This document shows, piece by piece, positions 1 through 7,599 of a DNA stretch of 9,823 nt. Within the stretch, counting starts at the first letter, position 1, and each line of letters opens with the position of its first letter. Both the position numbers and the translations under genes were made by a program. The notes under the pieces were generated by a model that made no database searches, had not been told where the DNA came from, and saw only the letters and a list, made by a program, of their open reading frames with translations. Source of the DNA: Candidatus Hydrogenedentota bacterium (GTDB lineage Bacteria > Hydrogenedentota > Hydrogenedentia > Hydrogenedentales > SLHB01); the NCBI GenBank assembly GCA_026387845.1, contig JAPLKX010000188.1, forward strand, positions 1 to 9,823. The letters run 5' to 3'.

Positions 1-1
1 G

Positions 2-493
2 GTCGTTTGGGAGGATGATGCAGGTGACGGTGCGTTCGGCCTTGGCGATTCGCAGCGCCTGATCCACCAGGACACGCGCGCTCACGGGCGTCGTCGCCAT
101 GTGGACGTAATGGCTGGCGACGTCTTTGAAAAGGCTGATCAGGTCCACCTCTTGCTGGAAATCGCCGCCCATGGCCATCCGCGCCTGTTGGCCGACAATG
201 GCCACGACCGGCTGGTGGTCTTTTCTGGCGTCGTAAAGGCCGTTCAGAAGGTGGATGGCGCCGGACCCCGAGGTGGCAATGCATACGCCGACCTCGCCGG
301 TAAATTTGGCGTGGGCGCAGGCCATAAACGCCGCCAGTTCCTCGTGTCGCGCCTGGAAGAACTCGATCTTGTGGCGGGCTCGGTTCAGGGCGCCGATCAT
401 GCCGTTGATGCCGTCGCCAGGGTACCCATAAATCCGCCGCACACCCCACGCGTACAGGCGGTCGACAATGTAATCGCTCGTGGTTTGGCTCAT
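2..493 (-). CDS. Thiamine-diphosphate-dependent enzyme, N-terminal part (pyruvate oxidase / acetolactate synthase superfamily), partial
   Basis: This is the first 164 codons of a gene that reads leftward out of the window. The start is the ATG whose complement lies at 491-493; it is preceded by GAGGAG (complement of 503-508) at 9-base spacing. The translation starts MSQTTSDYIVDRLYAWGVRR. It shows the N-terminal TPP-binding (Pyr) domain: the GYPGDG turn at residues 23-28, the RHEELAAF motif whose Glu51 matches the catalytic glutamate that activates the TPP aminopyrimidine, the ATSGSGAIHLLNGLYDA stretch, and VVAIVGQQ. The family decarboxylates pyruvate or related 2-oxo acids using TPP, often with FAD. 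PoxB/YdaP-like 'TPP-requiring' proteins fit best, but the C-terminal half that would separate pyruvate:quinone oxidase from acetolactate synthase is outside the window, so no symbol is given. It is divergent from the act operon. A quinone-reducing activity would make sense next to a quinol-oxidising complex, but that is inference. Confidence 0.87.
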   Translation of the reverse strand, partial: MSQTTSDYIVDRLYAWGVRRIYGYPGDGINGMIGALNRARHKIEFFQARHEELAAFMACAHAKFTGEVGVCIATSGSGAIHLLNGLYDARKDHQPVVAIVGQQARMAMGGDFQQEVDLISLFKDVASHYVHMATTPVSARVLVDQALRIAKAERTVTCIILPND

Positions 494-522
494 AGTGTTC
501 CGCTCCTCATGGGCAATGCCGT

Positions 523-549
523 TTCATGAACCCCCTGTTTCAATTTGAA
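523..549. promoter_or_regulatory. Two adjacent short palindromes, possible operator
   Basis: TTCATGAA at 523-530 is a perfect 8-base palindrome. TTCAATTTGAA at 539-549 is a perfect inverted repeat of 5-base arms around one T. They share the TTCA...TGAA half-site pattern, and their centres lie about 17.5 bases apart. They sit 30-56 bases upstream of the TPP enzyme start, in otherwise GC-rich DNA. That is a plausible place for a repressor or activator site acting on the minus-strand gene or on both units. The motifs are short and could be chance; no regulator is identified. Confidence 0.25.
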
Positions 550-787
550 TGGCCCACCGCCGGAGACCTCACGCCGGGAAAGCAATCGTGCTCAGCAACG
601 CGTCCTCCAGATTGTTAAACCGGACGTGGCTGGCCCTGCCGGCTCACGATCGCAGAAATAAGCGGTAATGCGTACGTGGGCGCCTACCCCTCTTGTAACA
701 ACATCCGCGGCCGGTTCTTTCCCATTGGGTAGCTGTCGGCAGGCCTTGGAAATTTGCCTGGTTCCCGCCCTGTTCAAGGGGTTAGAC

Positions 788-795
788 GGAAGGAG
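788..795 (+). promoter_or_regulatory. Ribosome binding site of actB
   Basis: GGAAGGAG lies 7 bases before the ATG at 803 and is the strongest Shine-Dalgarno match upstream of the operon. It decides the start: the reading frame stays open back to 668, but using that ATG would put 45 extra residues before the twin-arginine motif. The ATG at 806 is also possible and would remove one residue. Confidence 0.7.
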
Positions 796-802
796 TGTTC
801 CC

Positions 803-3727
803 ATGATGGACGGCATCTCGCGGCGGGAATTTCTTGAAGCATCCGCACTCAGCGCGGTCGCCATGGGACTCGGGGAAAACAAAAAACACCACATTTATTC
901 CTACAACCGCTGGCCGGAAAATCCCGAGCCCGGCGACTGGTCGTTCTATGCCACGGCGTGCCGAGAATGCCCTGCCGGGTGCGGCCTCTACACCTGGAAC
1001 CGTGACAGCCGGTGCACCAAGGCCGAGGGAATAGCCGGCCACGCCGTCAACAACGGCGCCTTGTGCCCGCGCGGCCAGTCATCCGTGCAAGGCCAGTACG
1101 ATCCCGACCGGTTGCGCCAAGTGGCCCGGCGCGACGGCGGCAATGTCGAGCAACGGCAATGGCCGGAGGCGTTTGCGGAACTGGGGGCAGGACTCCGCGG
1201 CAACATTTCACGGGTCCTGATTGTCTCTCGGCTTGAAACTGGGGCGCTCGCAGAACTGTTTAAAGCGTTTGCAGGGGCGTTCGGTACGGAAAGCCGTGTC
1301 CTGTATTACGAGCCCTTTGATTACGCGCCACTGAAGGAGGCCCACCGGATCGTTTTCGGCAAACAGGATATCCCCGACTACCGCATCGACCTCTGCCAAA
1401 GTCTCGCAAGTTTCTCCGTGGACTTCCTAGAAAACTGGATCTCACCCGTCCAATTTGCACAACGGTTTGGAAAATCCCGGGATCCGGACAGCAAAACCCG
1501 GCTCGAGTTTCTGTACGCGGGTCCCCGCCAGTCCATGACGGCCGCGAATGCCGACGAGATCATCCTGCTGCCGCCGGGTGAAGAGATCCCGTTGGCGATG
1601 GCCGCCCTGAGTGCCATCGCGGCCAGCGAAAACAAGCCAGGGGTTCAGGCCCTCACCGACGCTTATTTCAAAGCCCTCCCCGGCGTTCGCGATCGGCTGC
1701 CGCAACAAACCGTTGACCGGCTGGCGCGCCTGTTTACCGGGCGGAAAGGGCTGGCGCTGGGCGGGCCAACCGGCGCGGAGGGTCCGGGCGCCGTAATGTC
1801 CGCGCTCGCCGCCGCCCTCATAAACGCCGCTACCGGCGCCGCGGGCGCCCTGCTGGATTTCTCGCGGCCGCACGCCCTCACGTTCACGGCGAGCGCGCAG
1901 GAGGTGGTCTCGGCTTTGGAAAGTGCCGATGCAAAAACCATGGTCATCTTTTTTGAGACTAACCCCGCCTACGATTTGCCTCAGTCCCAAGATCTCATTC
2001 AGCGTGCGGGCGTCTCGCTCTACATCGGCACGCTTCCCACGGAAACTTCGCTTCTGTGCAATTGGGTCCTGCCCGCTGACTCGGCACTGGAGTCCTGGGG
2101 CGATTACGAACCCTGGAAAGGCATCCACGACCTCATGCAGCCCGTCACGGCCCGCCTCTGGGATACGCGCAACGCCGGTGAGATCCTGCTGGGCTTGGCG
2201 GCGGCGGCCGGCGCACCGTTGTCGCGGGCCGGAGCGCAACAGCCCACACTGAACTTCAACGATTGGCTGCGCGCCCGATGGACCGACATCCACCGGCGCA
2301 TCGGTTCAATCTCCGACTTTGAATCGTGTTGGAGACAGGCCTTGATGAGCGGCGGCGCTATCGAGCCCGCGCAACCGGCCCCCGTGAAAGCGTCTTTTGC
2401 GCCGGACGAATTTGCGAGACTCCTGAGTCAGGGAAGCCTGCCGGCGCCCCACCTCGAATCAGGCCGGGCGCACCTCTGGCTGTGGCCGTCGATCATGCTG
2501 TTTGACGGGCGGACGGCCAACCGCGGGTGGATGCAGGAGTCGCCTGAACCGATCAGTTATGCGGCGTGGGGAAGCTGGGTCGATATCCACCCGGACGACG
2601 CAACGAGTTTGGAAATCGAAGAAGGCGACGTGGTGGCGCTGGCAACCCAATCAAGCCGGATCACGGCGCCGGCCCGCGTCACCGCCGAGGTCTGCCCCGG
2701 TGTTGTCGCGCTCGCATTCGGGCAGGGCCACACGGCCATGGGATCTAACGCCGCAGGCGTGGGCGCAAATGCATTTCTCCTTCGCCCTCTGAACCCGGAG
2801 GTTTTTTTTGGCACGGTTGCCGTGACGAAAACGGGCAGCCGCGATTACATCGTTTACGGGTCCAGAAACCAGAGTCAGTATGGGCGCGACATCCTTCAAT
2901 GGACCGACCACGAGAAGAAAAAGGACGAGAAGATCAAAGAAGAGGTCGTGATGCCCTTGCCCGAGGGATACGAATCCTCGAGAGACCTGTACCCGCCGCG
3001 GCAATATGCCTACCACCGGTGGGCTATGGCTATAGACTTGGAAAAGTGCATTGGCTGCGGGGCCTGCGCGGTCGCCTGCTACGCGGAAAACAACCTTTGG
3101 GTCGCCGGAAAAGTTCAGATGCACAAGGGGCGGGAGATGGCCTGGCTGAAAGTGGTGCCGTATCGGCACCCCCGCGAGGACGGCAGAGTCGGGTTCCTGC
3201 CGCTGGCCTGCCAGCACTGCGACTGTGCGCCGTGTGAACCGGTCTGCCCGGTGTATGCGGCGGTCCACAACGAGGAAGGGCTTAACGCGCAGGTCTACAA
3301 CCGGTGCATCGGTACGCGGTACTGTTCGAATAACTGCCCGTACAAAGTGCGGCGATTCAACTGGGGACGTCGAAAATGGGTCGCGCCGCTGAACCTGCAG
3401 CTTAACCCCGAAGTGACGGTGCGGTGCCGTGGGGTGATGGAGAAGTGCACATTCTGCATCCAGCGCATCCGCCAGGCTGAGTTTCGTGCGGCGCGTGAAG
3501 GGCGGCATGTCCGCGACGGAGAGATTATGCCGGCTTGCGCTCAAACGTGCCCCACCAAGGCCATCGTTTTCGGCGATCTCCTGGACGAGCGGGCGCGCGT
3601 CACGGACTTGTTCCGCCATTCGGCCCGCCGGTACCAGGTGCTTAAAGATCTCAACACAAAGCCCGCCGTCGCATACCTCCGCCGGATCACGGGCCGGACA
3701 CCCAGCGGCGAAAGTTACGAGACATGA
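803..3727 (+). CDS. actB: ACIII iron-sulfur subunit ActB (molybdopterin-oxidoreductase-like plus ferredoxin-like domains), Tat-type N-terminus
   Basis: ActB is the large periplasm-facing subunit of Alternative Complex III; it relays electrons from quinol oxidised in the membrane to ActA. This protein has 974 residues, close to the usual ~1000. SRREFLEASAL at 6-16 is a twin-arginine motif. The B1 domain (~50-665) resembles a molybdopterin oxidoreductase. It begins with C53-x2-C56-x3-C60-x27-C88, a complete 4Fe-4S pattern, and ends with a MopB C-terminal-like beta domain (~556-666). After a charged linker, the B2 domain (~740-935) is DmsB/NrfC-like: C749/752/755/759, C803/806/811/815, C835-x2-T838-x2-C841-x3-C845, C882/885 and C912/916. 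The Thr in the CIGTRYC motif replaces a cysteine and fits the [3Fe-4S] cluster known in ACIII, giving fifteen ligands for three [4Fe-4S] and one [3Fe-4S]. The stop overlaps the actCD start as ATGA. Family assignment is firm; whether B1 carries a cluster or Mo is unknown. Confidence 0.93.
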   Translation: MMDGISRREFLEASALSAVAMGLGENKKHHIYSYNRWPENPEPGDWSFYATACRECPAGCGLYTWNRDSRCTKAEGIAGHAVNNGALCPRGQSSVQGQYDPDRLRQVARRDGGNVEQRQWPEAFAELGAGLRGNISRVLIVSRLETGALAELFKAFAGAFGTESRVLYYEPFDYAPLKEAHRIVFGKQDIPDYRIDLCQSLASFSVDFLENWISPVQFAQRFGKSRDPDSKTRLEFLYAGPRQSMTAANADEIILLPPGEEIPLAMAALSAIAASENKPGVQALTDAYFKALPGVRDRLPQQTVDRLARLFTGRKGLALGGPTGAEGPGAVMSALAAALINAATGAAGALLDFSRPHALTFTASAQEVVSALESADAKTMVIFFETNPAYDLPQSQDLIQRAGVSLYIGTLPTETSLLCNWVLPADSALESWGDYEPWKGIHDLMQPVTARLWDTRNAGEILLGLAAAAGAPLSRAGAQQPTLNFNDWLRARWTDIHRRIGSISDFESCWRQALMSGGAIEPAQPAPVKASFAPDEFARLLSQGSLPAPHLESGRAHLWLWPSIMLFDGRTANRGWMQESPEPISYAAWGSWVDIHPDDATSLEIEEGDVVALATQSSRITAPARVTAEVCPGVVALAFGQGHTAMGSNAAGVGANAFLLRPLNPEVFFGTVAVTKTGSRDYIVYGSRNQSQYGRDILQWTDHEKKKDEKIKEEVVMPLPEGYESSRDLYPPRQYAYHRWAMAIDLEKCIGCGACAVACYAENNLWVAGKVQMHKGREMAWLKVVPYRHPREDGRVGFLPLACQHCDCAPCEPVCPVYAAVHNEEGLNAQVYNRCIGTRYCSNNCPYKVRRFNWGRRKWVAPLNLQLNPEVTVRCRGVMEKCTFCIQRIRQAEFRAAREGRHVRDGEIMPACAQTCPTKAIVFGDLLDERARVTDLFRHSARRYQVLKDLNTKPAVAYLRRITGRTPSGESYET

Positions 3728-5589
3728 GTGAGATTTCACCCGCCACGGTCGATGAAGTCACCCTGCACGCGTTCCGGCCGCCGCGCATTCTGTACTACCT
3801 GGTCATGCTTGGACTTTCCGGCGGAATCGCGGCGGCGCTCGGCAGTTGGATCTACCAGAAGCAAATGGGGATGGGTGTTGCCGGCATCTCGTACCCGGTG
3901 GGCTGGGCGGTCTACATCGGCAATTTTGTGTTCTGGGTTGGGATCGCCCATTCGGGCACATTAATTTCAGCGATCCTGCATTTGCTCCGCGCCCGATGGC
4001 GAACGGCCGTCTCGCGATCCGCGGAGGCCATGACCATCTTCGCGGTGGCTACTGCGGGCCTGTTCCCCCTGATTCATCTTGGCCGCGTCTGGGTTGTCTA
4101 CTACATCATCCCCTATCCCAGCACGCGCCACCTCTGGCCGAATTTTATCAGCCCGCTCGTGTGGGACGTGCTGGCCGTCGGTACCTATTTTACCGTGAGC
4201 GTCATCTTTTTCTATGTCGGCCTGATACCCGACGTTGCGGCGGCCCGGGATCGGCTCGTCACGCAGAACACGTGGCGATACAAGTTGTGCCGCACACTCG
4301 CCCTGGGCTGGATCGGCAGCGGCCACCAATGGCTGACCCACGGAAGATCCTTTCTGTACTTCGCCGCGCTCGCCACACCGCTCGTGGTCAGTGTCCACTC
4401 GGTTGTTTCATGGGACTTCGCCATGTCGATGCTTTCAGGGTGGCACACGACGATCTATGCCCCGTATTTCGTCGCAGGCGCCATTCATTCGGGGCTGGCG
4501 ATGGTGCTCACGCTCCTGATTCCGATGCGGCGCCTGCTCAACCTCGAGAAAGTGATCACGCCCCAGCACTTTCAGGCGATCGCGCTCACCATGCTGGCTA
4601 CCGGCAGCATCGTCGGGTACGCGTACCTGGTCGAGCCGGGGATTGCGTGGTATTCCGGCAGCGTATTCGAGCGGCAGTTTGTCGAGTGGAGGGCGCAAGG
4701 CTGGTTCGCATTTGCATATTGGACGCTGCCGGTGCTCAACGTGCTTGTGCCCGCGACGTTTATCCTCAAGCCCGCGCGCGAAAGTCTCTCCTGGCTCTTC
4801 GCCGCTTCAATCCTGGTAAACATCGGGATGTGGGTCGAACGCGTCCATATTGTCGCCTCGGCCACCGCGCACGACTACCTGCCCCACACGTGGAGCCATT
4901 ACGCCCCAACCTGGGTCGAAATCACCATTACCATCGGCAGCTTCTGTTTTTTCTTCTTCCTTTTTTTTCTCTTCTCCAGAGTCTTGCCGCCGGTCGCCAT
5001 GAGTGACACCAAAGAAGACAACATCTTTCAAAAAGAGTTTCCGCCGAAGAGAAAACATAGGCGAGGCGCACGGAGAATTCACCGGCGCGACACCGGCGCA
5101 ACCGCCGTGTTCGACTCGCCGGAAAAGCTGGTTAAAGCCGTCGACGCCCTCAACCAGTCGCCGTTTGACCGGTTCGACTATTTCTCGCCCATGCGCATCA
5201 AAGAGCTCGAGCGGATCACGCGCCGGAAACACAGCCCGGTCCGCTACTGGACCTTTTTTGGCGCAATAGCCGGCGTGATAGGCGGGTTCGCGCTGGCGAT
5301 CGGCGCGGCTAAAGTGAACAGCCTTGTCGTCGGCGGAAAGCCGCCCGTGTCGATAGTCCCCTACTGCATCGTCGGCTTCGAGGGCTTTATCCTTCTGGGG
5401 TCGATAAGCAACCTGATCGGACTGCTGATTCATGCGCGCCTCCTGACGTTCCAGATGCCGCTGTGGTACAACCACAGGTTTTCCCACGACCAGTTTGGCG
5501 TGTTCGCCCCAATTCCGGCGGAGTCTGTTGAAGAGTTCGCGCGAGCCGTGTCGGTCGCCGAACCCCTGGAAGTTCGCTATGTCGGATAA
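3724..5589 (+). CDS. actCD: Fused ACIII membrane subunits ActC (NrfD/PsrC-like) and ActD (DUF3341)
   Basis: One uninterrupted 621-residue frame covers what are normally two genes. Residues 1-425 are ActC, an NrfD/PsrC-like integral membrane protein. It has about ten hydrophobic helices (near 22-42, 59-85, 100-125, 145-170, 207-230, 243-265, 283-303, 325-350, 355-375, 393-420) and typical ActC stretches such as AHSGTLISAILHLLRARWRT, SPLVWDVLAVGTYFTVS and ATPLVVSVHSVVSWDFA. In ACIII this subunit contacts ActB and forms a quinol site. A very basic linker (about 426-458, rich in K/R/H) leads to an ActD-like part: a small soluble domain beginning near VFDSPEKLVKAV (~462), then two transmembrane helices (~508-528 and ~546-572). 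ActC normally ends near a motif like LPPVAMSDTKE, so the junction lies just after it. An internal ATG at 4999 lacks a clear ribosome binding site, so I keep one fused gene. It overlaps actB by 4 bases and actF by 11. Confidence 0.92.
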   Translation: MSEISPATVDEVTLHAFRPPRILYYLVMLGLSGGIAAALGSWIYQKQMGMGVAGISYPVGWAVYIGNFVFWVGIAHSGTLISAILHLLRARWRTAVSRSAEAMTIFAVATAGLFPLIHLGRVWVVYYIIPYPSTRHLWPNFISPLVWDVLAVGTYFTVSVIFFYVGLIPDVAAARDRLVTQNTWRYKLCRTLALGWIGSGHQWLTHGRSFLYFAALATPLVVSVHSVVSWDFAMSMLSGWHTTIYAPYFVAGAIHSGLAMVLTLLIPMRRLLNLEKVITPQHFQAIALTMLATGSIVGYAYLVEPGIAWYSGSVFERQFVEWRAQGWFAFAYWTLPVLNVLVPATFILKPARESLSWLFAASILVNIGMWVERVHIVASATAHDYLPHTWSHYAPTWVEITITIGSFCFFFFLFFLFSRVLPPVAMSDTKEDNIFQKEFPPKRKHRRGARRIHRRDTGATAVFDSPEKLVKAVDALNQSPFDRFDYFSPMRIKELERITRRKHSPVRYWTFFGAIAGVIGGFALAIGAAKVNSLVVGGKPPVSIVPYCIVGFEGFILLGSISNLIGLLIHARLLTFQMPLWYNHRFSHDQFGVFAPIPAESVEEFARAVSVAEPLEVRYVG

Positions 5590-7051
5590 CCAAGACAACA
5601 AGCAAGGCCGGCGGCTTGGAGTACTGAGGCGTATGGGAGCGGCGTTCGGCCTGGGATTCGCCGTGTCCAGAGCGGTCGGTGCGGCAAAAAAAACGCGGCG
5701 CGAGAAGAAACACGGGGCGTTAAGCCAGTTTGGGTCGATGCTGGGACGGCTGCCCGAGTTGGTTGCGGCGTACCTCGCGGCGTCTGAATTACAGCACGCG
5801 GGCCTTGACCAACTGCCGCGGAGCGAAGAGGCGGGGCCTGTTACGGGCGCGCGGGTGGAAGTGAGTATCGCCGGTCCGGAATGGGTGGTGCCAGGAAAGC
5901 ACACTGAAAAGCTGACGAACAGAGAGCCAGAAAAACCTGCGGGGTCTCCGGGCGCCTTGGAGCCGGAATTGGACCGGGTGGAACGGCCGCGCCGTCCTTA
6001 CTGGCCGTGGGTATGGGCGGTGATGTTTTTGGTGGGGGTGCTGGGTTGGATTCTAACAGTTCTTTTTGGCGCTGCAGACCGCGCGTGGCAGGCGGTACTC
6101 GTGAATTTCCTGTACTTCACCCCAATGGCGACGGGCATGGTGACATGGACGGCGGTGGTGACGGCGTCGCGGGGCACATGGATGGGCGAAACCAAGAGCG
6201 CGGGCCTGATGGGCATTTCGTTTTGGCCGGCGAGCCTGGTTGGATTTGCGTGGGCGTGGATAGGTTGGCCCCACTGGGCGGGCTGGATTCACTATAGCGA
6301 TCTCGAGAACACCGGGTGGGTCAACACGCCGTTCATCTTCGTCCGCGATGCCATATGCCTGATCGCCATCTGGCTGGTGGCTTGGCTCTACGTGCGCCAG
6401 GCTCGGCAGGATACCCCGCGCCCACTGGCCGGCGGGTTGATCCTTATTTACTGCCTTGGGTTCTCGCTGTTGGGATTCGATCTGGTGATGACGCTTGACC
6501 CTCATTGGGGCAGCAGCCTGTTCGGCGGTTACTTTTTCGTATCGGGCATGTACATTGGGCTCGCGGCGTGGACGCTGCTGGCGATAGTGCGCCAGCCGTC
6601 CGCGCACTTGACACCCGTGGCCGATTTAGCGAAGCTGCTGGTCGCGTTCAGCATTCTGACAACCTATATGATGTACGCCCAGTTGCTCCCCATCTGGTAT
6701 GAGAACCTCCCGGATGAAGTCCGCTATGTGATACCCCGCCTCCAAATCACGCCGTGGCGGTGGGTATCGGTGGCGCTGCTGGCGCTGATCTACCTGGGCC
6801 CGCTGGTGTTCCTGCTGCCGCGGCGGGTGAAGAAGAGCGTGCGCTACGTGGGTGCGGCATCCGCGTTGATTCTGGCGGTTATGTGGTTTGAACGCTACTG
6901 GCTCGTTGCCCCGACACTGGGGCGCCCGCTGGTTTTTGGGTTTCCCGAAATCTTTGCCACAGCCGTTTTCACCGGGGCGTTCCTCTTTCCCATCAGCCTG
7001 CGTAACCGGCGATTGCCCATCGTCACCGTCCGGAGGCGCGATGGCCCCTGA
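5579..7051 (+). CDS. actF: ACIII quinol-binding membrane subunit ActF with a long hydrophilic N-terminus
   Basis: ActF is the second large membrane subunit of ACIII, related to ActC and proposed to take part in quinol binding or proton movement. The start at 5579 is chosen because GGAAG at 5568-5572 precedes it by 6 bases; an upstream ATG at 5495 lies inside actCD and has no such site. The protein has 490 residues, longer than the ~400-440 usual for the family. The membrane part begins at Tyr141 (YWPWVWAVMFLVGVLGW) and runs to near residue 475 with roughly nine or ten hydrophobic helices. Family-like segments include NTPFIFVRDAICLIAIWLVA, LDPHWGSSLFGGYFFVSGMY and YMMYAQLLPIWYENLPDEV. The first 140 residues are charged, with one weakly hydrophobic amphipathic stretch (~20-37) and a Glu/Pro-rich tail; I do not recognise this part and it has no cysteines. 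The gene overlaps actCD and actA by 11 bases each. Confidence 0.9.
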   Translation: MSDNQDNKQGRRLGVLRRMGAAFGLGFAVSRAVGAAKKTRREKKHGALSQFGSMLGRLPELVAAYLAASELQHAGLDQLPRSEEAGPVTGARVEVSIAGPEWVVPGKHTEKLTNREPEKPAGSPGALEPELDRVERPRRPYWPWVWAVMFLVGVLGWILTVLFGAADRAWQAVLVNFLYFTPMATGMVTWTAVVTASRGTWMGETKSAGLMGISFWPASLVGFAWAWIGWPHWAGWIHYSDLENTGWVNTPFIFVRDAICLIAIWLVAWLYVRQARQDTPRPLAGGLILIYCLGFSLLGFDLVMTLDPHWGSSLFGGYFFVSGMYIGLAAWTLLAIVRQPSAHLTPVADLAKLLVAFSILTTYMMYAQLLPIWYENLPDEVRYVIPRLQITPWRWVSVALLALIYLGPLVFLLPRRVKKSVRYVGAASALILAVMWFERYWLVAPTLGRPLVFGFPEIFATAVFTGAFLFPISLRNRRLPIVTVRRRDGP

Positions 7052-7595
7052 TGAAAAACACCACGACTATCCCGAACCCACGCGGCGCGGAATGCAGACA
7101 AGGGTCATCCTTACCGCCGCGGCCGTTGTGGCCATTGCGCTGATGATGCTGGAGTACTATGTGTTTTTTCGTAGCGACATCGGGCCGGAGCAGCCCATCC
7201 CGTTCAGCCACCGGTTTCACGTTGCGGACCGCGGGCTCAGTTGCATTCTGTGCCACCCGGGCGTGATCAACTCCGCCAACGCTGATATTCCGACCCTGGA
7301 AACCTGCATGCTGTGCCACCACACCGTCATCTATTATCACCCCCAGATCGAACGGTTGCGCCAACTCTACTCTACCGGCCGGCCCGTCGCCTGGGCGCGC
7401 ATCACGCAAATCCCCAATTTCGTATTCTTCAACCACTCCGTTCATTGGCGGGCCGGGTTTGACTGCGCGGTGTGCCACGGCGAAATCGCACAAATGGATC
7501 GAATCGTTCTCCAGCAGAAAATCAAAATGGGATTTTGCTGGAACTGCCACGTCAAAGAAAGCTTCTCCACTGATTGTTTGATCTGCCACCGGTGA
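7041..7595 (+). CDS. actA: ACIII pentahaem cytochrome c subunit ActA
   Basis: A 184-residue multihaem cytochrome c that takes electrons from ActB clusters and passes them to the terminal acceptor. There is one N-terminal transmembrane helix (~21-43), with the haem domain outside. Five CxxCH motifs are visible: residues 68-72 (CILCH), 89-93 (CMLCH), 142-146 (CAVCH), 166-170 (CWNCH) and 179-183 (CLICH). Likely distal ligands are His57/His60 in FSHRFH and His132/His135 in FFNHSVH. The segment STGRPVAWARITQIPNFVFF is typical of ActA and separates it from generic cytochrome c3/NrfH proteins. The start at 7041 follows GGAGG (7032-7036) by 4 bases; Met18 would be an alternative, but it would shorten the cytoplasmic N-terminus. 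It overlaps actF by 11 bases. ActA is usually the first gene of the operon and 200-240 residues long; here it is short and placed after actF, directly before the oxidase genes. Confidence 0.92.
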   Translation: MAPDEKHHDYPEPTRRGMQTRVILTAAAVVAIALMMLEYYVFFRSDIGPEQPIPFSHRFHVADRGLSCILCHPGVINSANADIPTLETCMLCHHTVIYYHPQIERLRQLYSTGRPVAWARITQIPNFVFFNHSVHWRAGFDCAVCHGEIAQMDRIVLQQKIKMGFCWNCHVKESFSTDCLICHR

Positions 7596-7599
7596 CACT

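Larger units (their letters stand above)
494..802. promoter_or_regulatory. Divergent intergenic region between the TPP enzyme and the act operon
   Basis: These 309 bases have no gene I can support and must hold the promoters of both divergent transcription units. I found no convincing sigma-70 -35/-10 pair and no sigma-54 -24/-12 element on either strand. On the minus strand a TTGAAA (complement of 543-548) could be a -35 box, but no good -10 follows at 16-18 bases. The only structured part is a pair of short AT-rich palindromes at 523-549. The plus-strand part ends in the actB ribosome binding site at 788-795. The reading frame of actB stays open upstream to an ATG at 668, but nothing suggests that this part is translated. 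Confidence 0.5.

Noticed and set aside
101..529. Plus-strand open frame of 142 residues across the TPP enzyme
   Set aside because: It is antisense to a clearly homologous coding region on the minus strand and has no family-like sequence of its own.
741..765. Sigma-54-like TTGGAAATTTGCC element upstream of actB
   Set aside because: The spacing between the GG and GC elements is about half of that needed for a -24/-12 promoter.
668..802. Upstream in-frame ATG at 668 as the start of actB
   Set aside because: It would add 45 residues before the twin-arginine motif, and the strong GGAAGGAG at 788-795 is placed for the ATG at 803.
803..3727. Active molybdoenzyme (for example polysulfide or DMSO reductase type) instead of ActB
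   Set aside because: The B1-B2 single-chain fusion, the CIGTRYC [3Fe-4S]-type motif, and the actC, actD, actF and actA neighbours identify ACIII; a molybdoenzyme would have separate catalytic and Fe-S subunits.
3846..5006. 386-residue plus-strand frame overlapping actC
   Set aside because: It is out of frame with ActC and has no membrane segments or motifs of its own. It matters only as the -1 frame discussed for possible slippage at 4961-4968.
4999..5589. Separate actD gene starting at the ATG at 4999
   Set aside because: The frame is continuous with ActC and no convincing ribosome binding site precedes the ATG, so a fused gene is the simpler reading.
2651..5904. Long minus-strand open frames (about 360 residues) opposite actB and actCD
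   Set aside because: They are antisense to well-supported genes; GC-rich codon use lengthens such frames by chance, and the translations are low-complexity Arg/Gly/His-rich with no recognised domain.
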